From: a virus
Direction: 5' to 3' (one strand)
Virus record (IMG/VR): IMGVR_UViG_3300036978_000217
Coordinates: 1 to 32,941 of that record
DNA length: 32,941 nucleotides
Below, piece by piece: positions 1 to 6,007 of this stretch (the stretch's first letter is position 1; each line of letters begins with the position of its first letter). Below the pieces are notes generated by a model. That model worked only from the letters and a program-made list of their open reading frames with translations. It had not been told where the DNA came from and did not search any database. The position numbers were made by a program, and so were the translations under genes.

Positions 1-20
1 GTGGCGCGTCATAGGCCCTT

Positions 21-40
21 AAAAAATGGGGTGCCACCCC
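21..40 (-). terminator. Rho-independent terminator after the zinc-array HNH gene
   Basis: Read leftward, the hairpin GGGGT-GGC-ACCCC is followed at once by A and six T residues. It sits 37 bases downstream of the HNH stop codon at 77. The stem has only 5 pairs but is GC-rich with a full T tract, so it fits an intrinsic terminator for leftward transcription. Confidence 0.6.
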
Positions 41-76
41 CCTATGTGTCGCATGAATGTGCTATTGCATCAATGC

Positions 77-949
77 TTAACCAATGAGCATGAGCTGATC
101 GCCCCCAAGGACGTTGCTCTTTGCACTGTTGCAACCGAAGCAAGCGGTCGCCAAGTTTTCAACCACGTGATCGCCACCAAGCGACATAGGAATCAGATGA
201 TCAATGGTCGGGTCTAATGGGTGGTTACTCCACGCCTTGCCGATGCGGCACATCTTCTTGCATATGTGGCACCTGTAAGAATCACGCTCAAATATGTAGG
301 TTCGCTTAATACCTGGCTGGTACTTAACGCCATAGCGCCTTGCACGCTTTCTATGTTCGCCTCGGTGTCGTCGCATTACACAGCGATTACAATCAGTTTT
401 AGTTTCTGATTTTGTCTCAAAAGTTTTACCACATTTACAAACTTTTGTTTGCAATTCTTTTTGTGGATATTTGCGCCTAGAACAATTTTCAGAACAAAAC
501 AATCTCTTTTTATACACATACCAAGAAGGGCACATTGGGCATTGTTTAAGTATTAAATCTGATCGCCAAGGCGTAGATGTTTGGATGCCAGCAAAGGTTG
601 TACGTTCACGGCACTCTTTAGAACAATACTTATTTCCCTTGTTGTTTTGATTCATAACCCACATTGATGTGCATTGGCTACCCAGACAACGCTGAATGCG
701 CTTGACTATTCGATATTTAACACTGCACTCATGTGAGCAACATAGTTGCTTACCCTTTTTTCGAAACATATTAAAACATTGAGGACACTGCCTTGGCTTT
801 ATTTCAACCTTGACCCTGTTGCTTTGTATCCCCGTTGGGCTGGGCTGAATCCTTCGGCAGGGCTGGCATCGATACTGACCCTTAGGCAGGTTACCTTTTC
901 CCTGGTATTTCAACTCACCACAAAGATTGCATTGTTGCTTGCTTGGCAT
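77..949 (-). CDS. HNH endonuclease with an array of zinc-binding CxxC units
   Basis: The 290-residue protein ends in an HNH nuclease domain: CHIC, then a DH pair in the PTIDHLIP stretch, an N in VVENLA, and CFGCNSAKSN. Upstream are about five paired Cys units (CNLC/CQPC, CPQC/CSHEC, an LGSQC/CSKEC pair, CPMC/CSENC, CKCG/CNRC), probably treble-clef or ribbon DNA-binding fingers. HNH proteins of this layout are usually free-standing homing or nicking enzymes. I chose ATG 949 because AGGGAG lies 5 bases upstream; a GTG at 955 overlaps that site. The gene is AT-rich (40 G/C in the 120 bases at 421-540), unlike its neighbours, which suggests transfer. It has its own terminator on each side. Confidence 0.85.
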   Translation of the reverse strand: MPSKQQCNLCGELKYQGKGNLPKGQYRCQPCRRIQPSPTGIQSNRVKVEIKPRQCPQCFNMFRKKGKQLCCSHECSVKYRIVKRIQRCLGSQCTSMWVMNQNNKGNKYCSKECRERTTFAGIQTSTPWRSDLILKQCPMCPSWYVYKKRLFCSENCSRRKYPQKELQTKVCKCGKTFETKSETKTDCNRCVMRRHRGEHRKRARRYGVKYQPGIKRTYIFERDSYRCHICKKMCRIGKAWSNHPLDPTIDHLIPMSLGGDHVVENLATACFGCNSAKSNVLGGDQLMLIG

Positions 950-952
950 TAT

Positions 953-1000
953 CACTCCCTAGTTATGCGAAAGACCCGCACCTAGGGAGTGCGGGCCTTT
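953..1000 (-). promoter_or_regulatory. Candidate loop-Shine-Dalgarno pseudoknot controlling the HNH gene
   Basis: In the leftward transcript a 12-bp hairpin has the 7-base loop UCCCUAG (988-982). Seven bases after the hairpin comes CUAGGGAGUG (962-953), which holds the AGGGAG ribosome-binding site for ATG 949. The loop is a perfect complement of CUAGGGA, and the complementarity extends to 10 bp if three stem pairs open. The arrangement could hide the ribosome site or switch between two folds. Pairing is read directly; regulation is inferred. Confidence 0.5.
970..1000 (-). terminator. Terminator-like hairpin between the two HNH genes
   Basis: The leftward RNA AAAGGCCCGCAC pairs with GUGCGGGUCUUU (12 bp, one G-U) around a 7-base loop. 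It lies 37 bases after the stop of the small HNH gene and just before the zinc-array HNH gene. The T-rich end (TCTTTC) is short, so termination may be partial. Confidence 0.6.
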
Positions 1001-1037
1001 CTGATCCCGTGATCAAGCGGGACTTCTTATTGGTGGT

Positions 1038-1307
1038 TCACCACATGCGTGATGTGCGTGGCTTCTTCAAGCCGCGGCCTTCACGCTTACTGCTGTTGCA
1101 GCCAAAGTGCGCGGCCCTCAGATTCTCTCGAGCGAGCATGTCGCCACCTTTACTCAGTGGCACAACGTGATCAACGCTTGGTGAGTAACGTGTTCGAGCT
1201 GGTGCATCAAAGTCAATTGGGTGCCCGCATAGGTGGCAGATTGTTTCCTCAGCAAGTACCTGGGCAGCGACCCGCTTCCATGCCGCGGACCTGTACGTGA
1301 TGCTCAC
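1038..1307 (-). CDS. Small HNH endonuclease
   Basis: This is an 89-residue single-domain HNH nuclease. It shows CHLC at residues 24-27, VDHVVPLSKGG with the catalytic DH at 46-47, N62, and FGCNSSK near 70. HNH proteins of this size often lie beside phage terminase genes and can assist DNA packaging cleavage. Here it follows a neck-type protein and shares a GTGA start/stop overlap with it, so translation is probably coupled. The start is GTG at 1307. A terminator-like hairpin follows. The HNH call is sure; the role is not. Confidence 0.88.
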   Translation of the reverse strand: MSITYRSAAWKRVAAQVLAEETICHLCGHPIDFDAPARTRYSPSVDHVVPLSKGGDMLARENLRAAHFGCNSSKREGRGLKKPRTSRMW

Positions 1308-1873
1308 TTAATCTTGCGTGCGATCTCGTTAGTGAAGTCCACGACCACAGAGTTCACAGCTGAACGAACCTTAGGCATTTGTTTCTGGCCAGTCTTATCA
1401 AACCAGCCTTTACCGTTAACTGTCTTTGTCATGTACCAGTAGTCTTTGTTACCAAACAGAGGGTGACGTACTTGACCCTTGCTGTTAATGGCACGAGCAA
1501 TACGGTTGACTTCAGTCTTAGGATTATTCTCAAGTATTCGCACACCAGCAGATGACGCGCTCTTAGATACCTTGGTCTTGATACCAAAGTCCATCTCAGC
1601 GCGTAGGCTTCTGGCTTGTTTCCATTTACCAGACTTGAGCTTGCGACTGCCACGATTAGCGCGTGAACCGCCTTTACGTGCAGTGCTCTTGAACTCAATG
1701 TCACGAGCTGCTTTCTTCAAGTCAGTCTCAATAGGCTTAGCAGCCACCCTGATTTTAGCGTTAAGACGCTTAGTCAACTCTTTAGAGTTAGCAGTCTTAG
1801 CAATCATTTGCTGTGCGTGCTGGAGTTGTTTCAATCCCTTTTCGTCAATGTAGACCAGGTTCTTTGCAGCCAT
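1304..1873 (-). CDS. HK97-gp10-like neck or tail-completion protein
   Basis: The 189-residue protein is basic at its N-terminal half and ends with RHPLFGN, a GWF motif and a helical tail, the layout seen in HK97 gp10-like proteins of actinophages. Those proteins join head to tail. Relatives usually lie between the connector and the tail terminator, but that slot (around 23086) is empty here and this gene sits at the far end of the map beside a fibre gene. ATG 1873 has AGGGG six bases upstream, overlapping the stop of the preceding gene; a GTG at 1876 is less likely. Confidence 0.65.
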   Translation of the reverse strand: MAAKNLVYIDEKGLKQLQHAQQMIAKTANSKELTKRLNAKIRVAAKPIETDLKKAARDIEFKSTARKGGSRANRGSRKLKSGKWKQARSLRAEMDFGIKTKVSKSASSAGVRILENNPKTEVNRIARAINSKGQVRHPLFGNKDYWYMTKTVNGKGWFDKTGQKQMPKVRSAVNSVVVDFTNEIARKIK

Positions 1874-1882
1874 CACGCACCC

Positions 1883-3430
1883 CTAAGCAGCTGTGCCGAT
1901 AAGAGTTGTGGGCCAAGTGTTGTCCGTTATGTAGTCCGCCACTATTGCAAAATAGACGCCTACCCACTTAGAAGTCGTCGCTGGGGATATAGGTGGTTCT
2001 GAGGACACAAGGGACAAAGTGGTCAAAAGACTAGTGCTCACAAGTGTCGCTGATTGGCCTGCTTTACCACTACCAAGCGAGGCGTACTCTATGGAACGCC
2101 ACCCAACCGGTAGATCGACTGCCATTTCCGCAACAGCATTGAGGCCAACAAGCGCACCACCTGTTGCATCACCACGGAAACGAAACGTGACTTCCATCCC
2201 AACACGCCGCATCTGCAACGCATTCACGGTAGGAAAATTCGCCGCAAGGCTTGCGCCAGCGTAAGCACTACCCACAAGGTTCCGCCACCCAGTGTCGCCG
2301 TACTCAACCCGCCAACCAGTGTTACCGGAGCCGGTGGCTTTGATCCAACGAATCGCACCATTAGTGGCAGCAGTGTCGGTGTACATACTCCCGACAGGGG
2401 CGGTGACAACGCCTTCGGGGAAACCCGTTCCGGTGATGATGCCAACGTTGCCTGCGGAACGACCAAGGCGTAGGTGCGCGGTTCCTGCGGTTGTTTCACC
2501 AATCTGCACCTCGCCCGTGCTTCGGGGAATAGCGATGGGGGTGCCCAAGAAATCACCGGCGTCGTCATAGCGGATGATAGCAAAGCCGCTTCCCGAATTA
2601 CTGCCCGACTCTGCGGCTTGATCCTTAGCAACAACCCACCGATTCACACCGCGCCGCTGGAACAGCGAGCCCGCTGTGCGTTCAGCGCCAGTGTCGGAAG
2701 CGTCCGAAATGAAGTAAGGGTTCCCTGAAGCACTGTTCACGGCGGCACCACCAGACGTGAAAGTGGCTTGGCTCGTGAACGTTTTGGCGCCAGTAATAGT
2801 CTCGGTGCCAGCCTTGTGAACAACCGCGCTATCTATCGGGTCGGCAAGCCAACCAGTGTTGCCGGAGCCAGTGAACTTTGTCCAACGAATAACGCCACCA
2901 GTGGCGGCGGTGTCCGCATATGTTGAGCCAACAACCGCCGTGACAACACCGTTGGGTGAGCCGGTGCCTTGATAGAAACGATCAGCGTTGGATTCCCAGC
3001 CCGCGTCATAGTTATCAACACCAGTCTTGACCATGAACTGTCCAACAGTGCCACCAACAGGCATACCAGCCCACACCACAGTCCCAGCATTAGCGGAAGA
3101 CTCCGGCGAAATGTCAGCCAAATCAACAGGTGACGCGGCGGCAGGTAACGAGATCGGGTAAGACCGTCCACCCGCAAAGTTGTCAAACTGTTCCGTGACA
3201 GTGTAGGTAAACCCAACAGGGTTACCGTCGGTGTCATCGGTTGCCGCTAAGTCCACACTTAGGCGACCACCTGGCTCCAACGGAACCACAATGGGCCGTG
3301 GCATGTAAACCAGGTCAGCACCAGCGTCGTTAACGGCTGAAGGTGTTGGGGTGAAAGTGATTTGCCCCGTCATTGCTCGACCAGCGAAATCAACAAAAGT
3401 ACCCGTTAGCGTCACCTGGGCGATAGCCAC
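1883..3430 (-). CDS. Tail-fibre-like protein with a duplicated module
   Basis: The 515-residue protein begins with a beta-rich domain (TGTFVDFAGRAMTGQITF) typical of actinophage fibre or minor tail proteins. It carries two copies of a ~40-residue module at about residues 153-193 and 332-372, each with GVVTA, VGS, DTAAT, a G-[VA]-IRW motif and TGSGNTGW. The rest is Gly/Ser/Thr-rich. It probably belongs to the distal tail or host-recognition apparatus. The GTG start at 3430 has GGAGG six bases upstream. It lies far from the main tail operon, next to the displaced neck protein. Confidence 0.7.
   Translation of the reverse strand: MAIAQVTLTGTFVDFAGRAMTGQITFTPTPSAVNDAGADLVYMPRPIVVPLEPGGRLSVDLAATDDTDGNPVGFTYTVTEQFDNFAGGRSYPISLPAAASPVDLADISPESSANAGTVVWAGMPVGGTVGQFMVKTGVDNYDAGWESNADRFYQGTGSPNGVVTAVVGSTYADTAATGGVIRWTKFTGSGNTGWLADPIDSAVVHKAGTETITGAKTFTSQATFTSGGAAVNSASGNPYFISDASDTGAERTAGSLFQRRGVNRWVVAKDQAAESGSNSGSGFAIIRYDDAGDFLGTPIAIPRSTGEVQIGETTAGTAHLRLGRSAGNVGIITGTGFPEGVVTAPVGSMYTDTAATNGAIRWIKATGSGNTGWRVEYGDTGWRNLVGSAYAGASLAANFPTVNALQMRRVGMEVTFRFRGDATGGALVGLNAVAEMAVDLPVGWRSIEYASLGSGKAGQSATLVSTSLLTTLSLVSSEPPISPATTSKWVGVYFAIVADYITDNTWPTTLIGTAA
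2314..2434 (-). repeat. Fibre-gene internal repeat, copy 2
   Basis: DNA copy encoding residues about 332-372 of the fibre-like protein. It matches 2851-2970 closely, starting with AACCAGTGTT on the plus strand. Confidence 0.7.
2851..2970 (-). repeat. Fibre-gene internal repeat, copy 1
   Basis: DNA copy encoding residues about 153-193 of the fibre-like protein. Direct repeat of 2314-2434 with scattered, mostly synonymous or conservative changes. Confidence 0.7.
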
Positions 3431-3431
3431 G

Positions 3432-3494
3432 TCACACCTCCAAGGTAAATACAGCAGCAGGGAAAGTAATCAAATCAAAACGGGGAGCGAACAT
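3432..3494 (-). CDS. Tiny 20-residue ORF between genes
   Basis: The ATG at 3494 shares one base with the stop of the preceding gene (TGATG). It has AGGGG six bases upstream, runs 20 codons (starts MFAPRFDLITF), and its TGA is separated by one base from the GTG of the fibre gene. It fills the gap exactly. Its ribosome site is a 16-base duplicate of the one before the neck gene at 1871. The peptide is hydrophobic with no known family. It could be a real microprotein or a relay that couples translation to the fibre gene. Confidence 0.45.
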   Translation of the reverse strand: MFAPRFDLITFPAAVFTLEV

Positions 3495-3655
3495 CACGCA
3501 CCCCTAACTGTTTCAAGGTATTCATCCATCAACGAGTCGAGGTATGACCGTGTGCCGTCTATGGGAAGTCCATCGGATTTGCGCTGGCTGTATGAAGACG
3601 CGGCAGCAAGCCACGCTTCAACAAGCTCTGAGCGGTTTTGTTCAATCGGCGACAC
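3494..3655 (-). CDS. Small helical protein, unknown function
   Basis: This 53-residue protein starts MSPIEQNRSEL and contains AAASSYSQRKSDGLP, then an acidic helix ending LETVRGA. I chose GTG 3655 because GAGGAGG lies 8 bases upstream, an ideal site. The longer frame (ATG 3679 or GTG 3691) has no ribosome site and runs into the terminator at 3684-3717. It is the first gene after that terminator, followed by the 20-codon ORF and the fibre gene, so a tail-related role is possible. I do not recognise the family. Confidence 0.6.
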   Translation of the reverse strand: MSPIEQNRSELVEAWLAAASSYSQRKSDGLPIDGTRSYLDSLMDEYLETVRGA

Positions 3656-3683
3656 GATCACCACCTCCTCGGTGGGCATACGA

Positions 3684-3717
3684 AAACCCACTAACTCGGG
3701 GGAGGGTTAGTGGGCTT
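3684..3717 (-). terminator. Rho-independent terminator closing the RusA/HTH transcription unit
   Basis: The leftward RNA AAGCCCACUAAC pairs with GUUAGUGGGUUU (12 bp, one G-U), followed by TTTTCG. The loop is CCTCCCCCGA. It lies 56 bases downstream of the HTH gene stop. The loop contains the anti-Shine-Dalgarno CCTCC, complementary to the GAGGAGG site 13 bases beyond the hairpin. Confidence 0.8.
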
Positions 3718-3772
3718 CGTTAACTATTAGACACAATGGTCCCGTAGTCAATCGCTAGTGTCTCATACCATG

Positions 3773-4603
3773 TCAAGCAGTGTCAACGTGGGTGGCCTTA
3801 GCCTCAAGGTGAGCCACAACCGATGACCACAAATAGGACGTGCCTTTACGCTTCACGTGACCTTGACGTGCCCACGACGACAACGTGCTCGGTGGGACAC
3901 CGAGGTGTTCACTGATCACACCAGCAGGTTGCCAAGTATCTGTGCCGGCAGACTTCGCGACCATCAGTAAGCGTGCCTGGTCCCACGTCGTGCCACAACG
4001 GGGGCACTCGATGTCGCCCTTGGTCAACCGTAACTCGGCCTTACAAATCCCCTGCCCAAAGTCCGCGGGGCACTCAATGATGCTGACCTGCTCACTTGGT
4101 TCACGAGCCGCGGCCTTTATCTTGCGATGAATGTGGTGCAGCTCCTGAGCGAACACATCAATGGCAGGGTGCACATTGCACGCCGAGTCTAAGTGTTTGA
4201 GCAGGAACCTTGTCACCCCGACAAGGCTGGTGCCCATCAGGTCACGTGTATCAGCCCGATTCCATTCACCGGCTTTGCGTGAGCGTTGTGACCTCAGTGA
4301 GTGCTGGTCGTTGCCAAACACGTCTAAGGTTTCGCGCCAGTCGCGCTCCCATTCCTCAAGGGCACTGATCGCGTTCCGCGGTGATCGAGCATCAAGTGCC
4401 TCAACACGAAGACCCAGGGAGCGTTCATTGCTTCCACCACCACCGTTGCTCACACCTTGTGACCAGTACTCACCACTGGACAGCGCATAGTATTCAGGTA
4501 TTTCGTTGAGCTGCCGGTGCATGGTCACGAAGCACTCCACGCACGCTAGGCGCTTAGAGTCCTTGCCACATACCAGGCACTTGCTTGATGGCTCATCAAT
4601 CAT
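3773..4603 (-). CDS. Zinc-finger and helix-turn-helix DNA-binding protein
   Basis: This 276-residue protein has an N-terminal zinc site (C9, C12, C21, C24), a central helical region, a second zinc ribbon (an ECPADFGQGIC stretch paired with ECPRCGTTW) and a C-terminal MerR/excisionase-like helix-turn-helix (VISEHLGVPPSTLSSWARQG). Similar three-part proteins occur in many actinophages, usually annotated only as HTH DNA-binding. ATG 4603 has AGGGAG seven bases upstream; longer frames lack a site. It is the last gene of a unit that starts near 5932 and ends at the 3684-3717 terminator. Probably a regulator; targets unknown. Confidence 0.75.
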   Translation of the reverse strand: MIDEPSSKCLVCGKDSKRLACVECFVTMHRQLNEIPEYYALSSGEYWSQGVSNGGGGSNERSLGLRVEALDARSPRNAISALEEWERDWRETLDVFGNDQHSLRSQRSRKAGEWNRADTRDLMGTSLVGVTRFLLKHLDSACNVHPAIDVFAQELHHIHRKIKAAAREPSEQVSIIECPADFGQGICKAELRLTKGDIECPRCGTTWDQARLLMVAKSAGTDTWQPAGVISEHLGVPPSTLSSWARQGHVKRKGTSYLWSSVVAHLEAKATHVDTA

Positions 4604-4614
4604 GGATGTGCTCC

Positions 4615-5160
4615 CTAGTACCAGTTGTGAGACTGCCAATGTGCCCACGCTTTGCACGCGGTGCCGTACCTGTTATCGATGTACCCAATGCCCCACTTGA
4701 TTTGGGTGGCAGGGTTAGTGCGCCAATCACTGCCGGCCGATTTCATCTTTGACCCTGGCAGGGCTTGAGGTATTCCCCACGCTGTGCCCGAGCTGTTGCT
4801 ACTGCGCGTTGACCAGCCTGATTCCTTTTGCCACAGGTTGTTCAAGCAATCCCATTGCACACCAGTCCAGCCATGTGCCGCGGCCATCTTCCTGCCGATG
4901 CTCCGGTTTGAGCCAGTGCTGGGTGCAGTGAATCCGTATGCACGTGATCGGCTTGCACGCTTTTGTTTCTTAACTTTCGCTGGTGCCTTAGCCTTAACTT
5001 TCGCTAGTGCTTTTGCTTTCACTGGTGCTTTCGCTGATGCTGTGATTGGTGATACCGGCACCACACTGGTACCGCGGTCACGGTACTCAACAGCCCATAT
5101 CGCTGTGATCAACACTGCTGCCATGACGATTAGTGCAATGGTTAGTTTCTTTTCAGACAA
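4615..5160 (-). CDS. Membrane-anchored lytic transglycosylase-like protein
   Basis: The sequence starts with a short charged stretch and one membrane helix (IALIVMAAVLITAIW). A linker of repeated Ala/Lys/Val units follows, then a C-terminal ~100-residue domain with WDCLNNLWQKESGW, SGTAWGIPQ and NPATQIKWGIGYI, the hallmark of transglycosylase domains in actinobacterial secreted proteins. The E in QKESGW is the likely catalytic acid. The Lys-rich linker probably crosses or binds the negatively charged wall. I favour TTG 5160, which overlaps the RusA stop by 8 bases; ATG 5208 adds 16 residues but has no ribosome site. It is far from the endolysin, inside a recombination operon. Confidence 0.75.
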   Translation of the reverse strand: MSEKKLTIALIVMAAVLITAIWAVEYRDRGTSVVPVSPITASAKAPVKAKALAKVKAKAPAKVKKQKRASRSRAYGFTAPSTGSNRSIGRKMAAAHGWTGVQWDCLNNLWQKESGWSTRSSNSSGTAWGIPQALPGSKMKSAGSDWRTNPATQIKWGIGYIDNRYGTACKAWAHWQSHNWY

Positions 5161-5578
5161 GACTGCCCACTTCAACAGGGCCAATATCAACCACCACACC
5201 AGGGACATTCAGGATGTCACTGGTCCCGACGTAACGTTTTGTTGCTGTCAGGTGGATGAGCTGTGCGTCATCGCCCCATGCACCACATTGGGTGAGGGCA
5301 TCGCACAGGGCGCGAACGAGTTTGTCCAAATCTGGCTTTACTTCTGGCCAGATTCTCCGCTTAGGTGCGGACTTGGGACGAGGTAGAACGAAGGTGACCG
5401 ACATTGTGAGTGCCCCCATGAGTGGGAGTTCATCGATGCCGGTCTTGTTTACTGCGTTTGCCACCTGGTCCCGAAACACGTTGATGGCCATTGGTTTGCT
5501 GTGACGCATTCCGTATGAGGTGCGCACCATTGACCCTTGTGACACTGGTGTGCCTTGCAGGGTGAATGCGAGTCTCAT
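5153..5578 (-). CDS. rusA: RusA-like Holliday junction resolvase
   Basis: The 141-residue protein has the RusA pattern: an N-terminal PVSQGSM turn, LPRPKS, KPDLDKLVRALCDAL with acidic D83, D85 and D93, then WGDDAQL (D103, D104) and a basic TATKRY. RusA enzymes cut four-way DNA junctions as dimers, here probably resolving replication or recombination intermediates before packaging. ATG 5578 lies two bases after the TGA of the 35-residue zinc-ribbon gene, so translation is likely coupled. A longer frame exists but overlaps that gene completely. Confidence 0.88.
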   Translation of the reverse strand: MRLAFTLQGTPVSQGSMVRTSYGMRHSKPMAINVFRDQVANAVNKTGIDELPLMGALTMSVTFVLPRPKSAPKRRIWPEVKPDLDKLVRALCDALTQCGAWGDDAQLIHLTATKRYVGTSDILNVPGVVVDIGPVEVGSLV

Positions 5579-5580
5579 GC

Positions 5581-5688
5581 TCACATTGTCGCACAGGTGA
5601 TGCACAAGGTCACAATCTCGCCAGTGGGGAGGGTGGCATCGACTTGTCCCCATTCCAGTCCACAGGCTGTGCATGGTTGGTCACTCAT
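5581..5688 (-). CDS. 35-residue zinc-ribbon microprotein
   Basis: The sequence begins MSDQPCTACGLEW and ends TLCITCATM, giving CxxC and CxxC about 20 residues apart, a minimal zinc ribbon. The ATG at 5688 overlaps the upstream stop by 8 bases (ATGAGTGA), and its own TGA lies two bases before the RusA start. This tight packing and the intact zinc ligands support a real gene despite its size. It may bind nucleic acid or protein; function unknown. Confidence 0.7.
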   Translation of the reverse strand: MSDQPCTACGLEWGQVDATLPTGEIVTLCITCATM

Positions 5689-5878
5689 CGTTGTCCTCAA
5701 TTTCGGTGAATGCTTCTTTGAGTGCGTTGATGGTTTGGCATGGCCATGATTGAAAGCATTCTTTGCAGCATCCCAGGTCGTTGTCGGGGATGTGCATCGC
5801 TGTGATTTCGCTGATCGCGTAGAGGAGGTTGACGCTGAGGTCTATGAGCTTGTCGATGACTTGTTGGAGGCTATCCAT
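5681..5878 (-). CDS. Small acidic protein with a Cys cluster
   Basis: The 65-residue protein starts MDSLQQVIDKLIDL, forms a probable helix, then has CCKECFQSWPC and an acidic tail. The Cys cluster may bind a metal. ATG 5878 is preceded by GGAG six bases upstream; an in-frame ATG at 5890 has no site. It is the first gene of a leftward unit driven by the promoter at 5939-5968. Family not recognised. Confidence 0.65.
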   Translation of the reverse strand: MDSLQQVIDKLIDLSVNLLYAISEITAMHIPDNDLGCCKECFQSWPCQTINALKEAFTEIEDNDE

Positions 5879-5923
5879 TAGGCGCTCCATGTCCGCGGGC
5901 TTTAACCCTCGCTCCGGCTGGGA

Positions 5924-5938
5924 CGGCCGTTAAGGCCG
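5924..5938 (-). promoter_or_regulatory. Palindrome at the predicted transcription start
   Basis: CGGCC-GTTAA-GGCCG (5-bp arms, 5-base loop) lies directly downstream of the -10 box at 5939-5944 and covers the expected start site. It could be an operator or a 5' hairpin in the mRNA. Confidence 0.4.
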
Positions 5939-5968
5939 ATCCTAGCAGTCGCGGCAAGCGACCGTCAA
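5939..5968 (-). promoter_or_regulatory. Leftward promoter for the zinc ribbon/RusA/HTH unit
   Basis: TTGACG (5968-5963), an 18-base spacer and TAGGAT (5944-5939) give a good -35 and an actinobacterial TANNNT -10. The spacer holds a GTCGC-TTGCC-GCGAC inverted repeat. The gap to the first start codon is about 60 bases, and the unit ends at the 3684-3717 terminator. Confidence 0.6.
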
Positions 5969-6007
5969 ATCGGGGTATGTGTGTGTGGTGTTTTGTCATG
6001 GTTTGAC

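Noticed and set aside
3718-3772. Possible promoter (TTGACT, 16 bases, TAATAG) before the 53-residue gene
   Set aside because: The -10 is poor and the terminator at 3684-3717 would stop the transcript at once.
5879-6007. tRNA-like or structured RNA gene
   Set aside because: Short hairpins are present but no cloverleaf, anticodon arm or T-loop sequence; promoter and operator elements explain it better.
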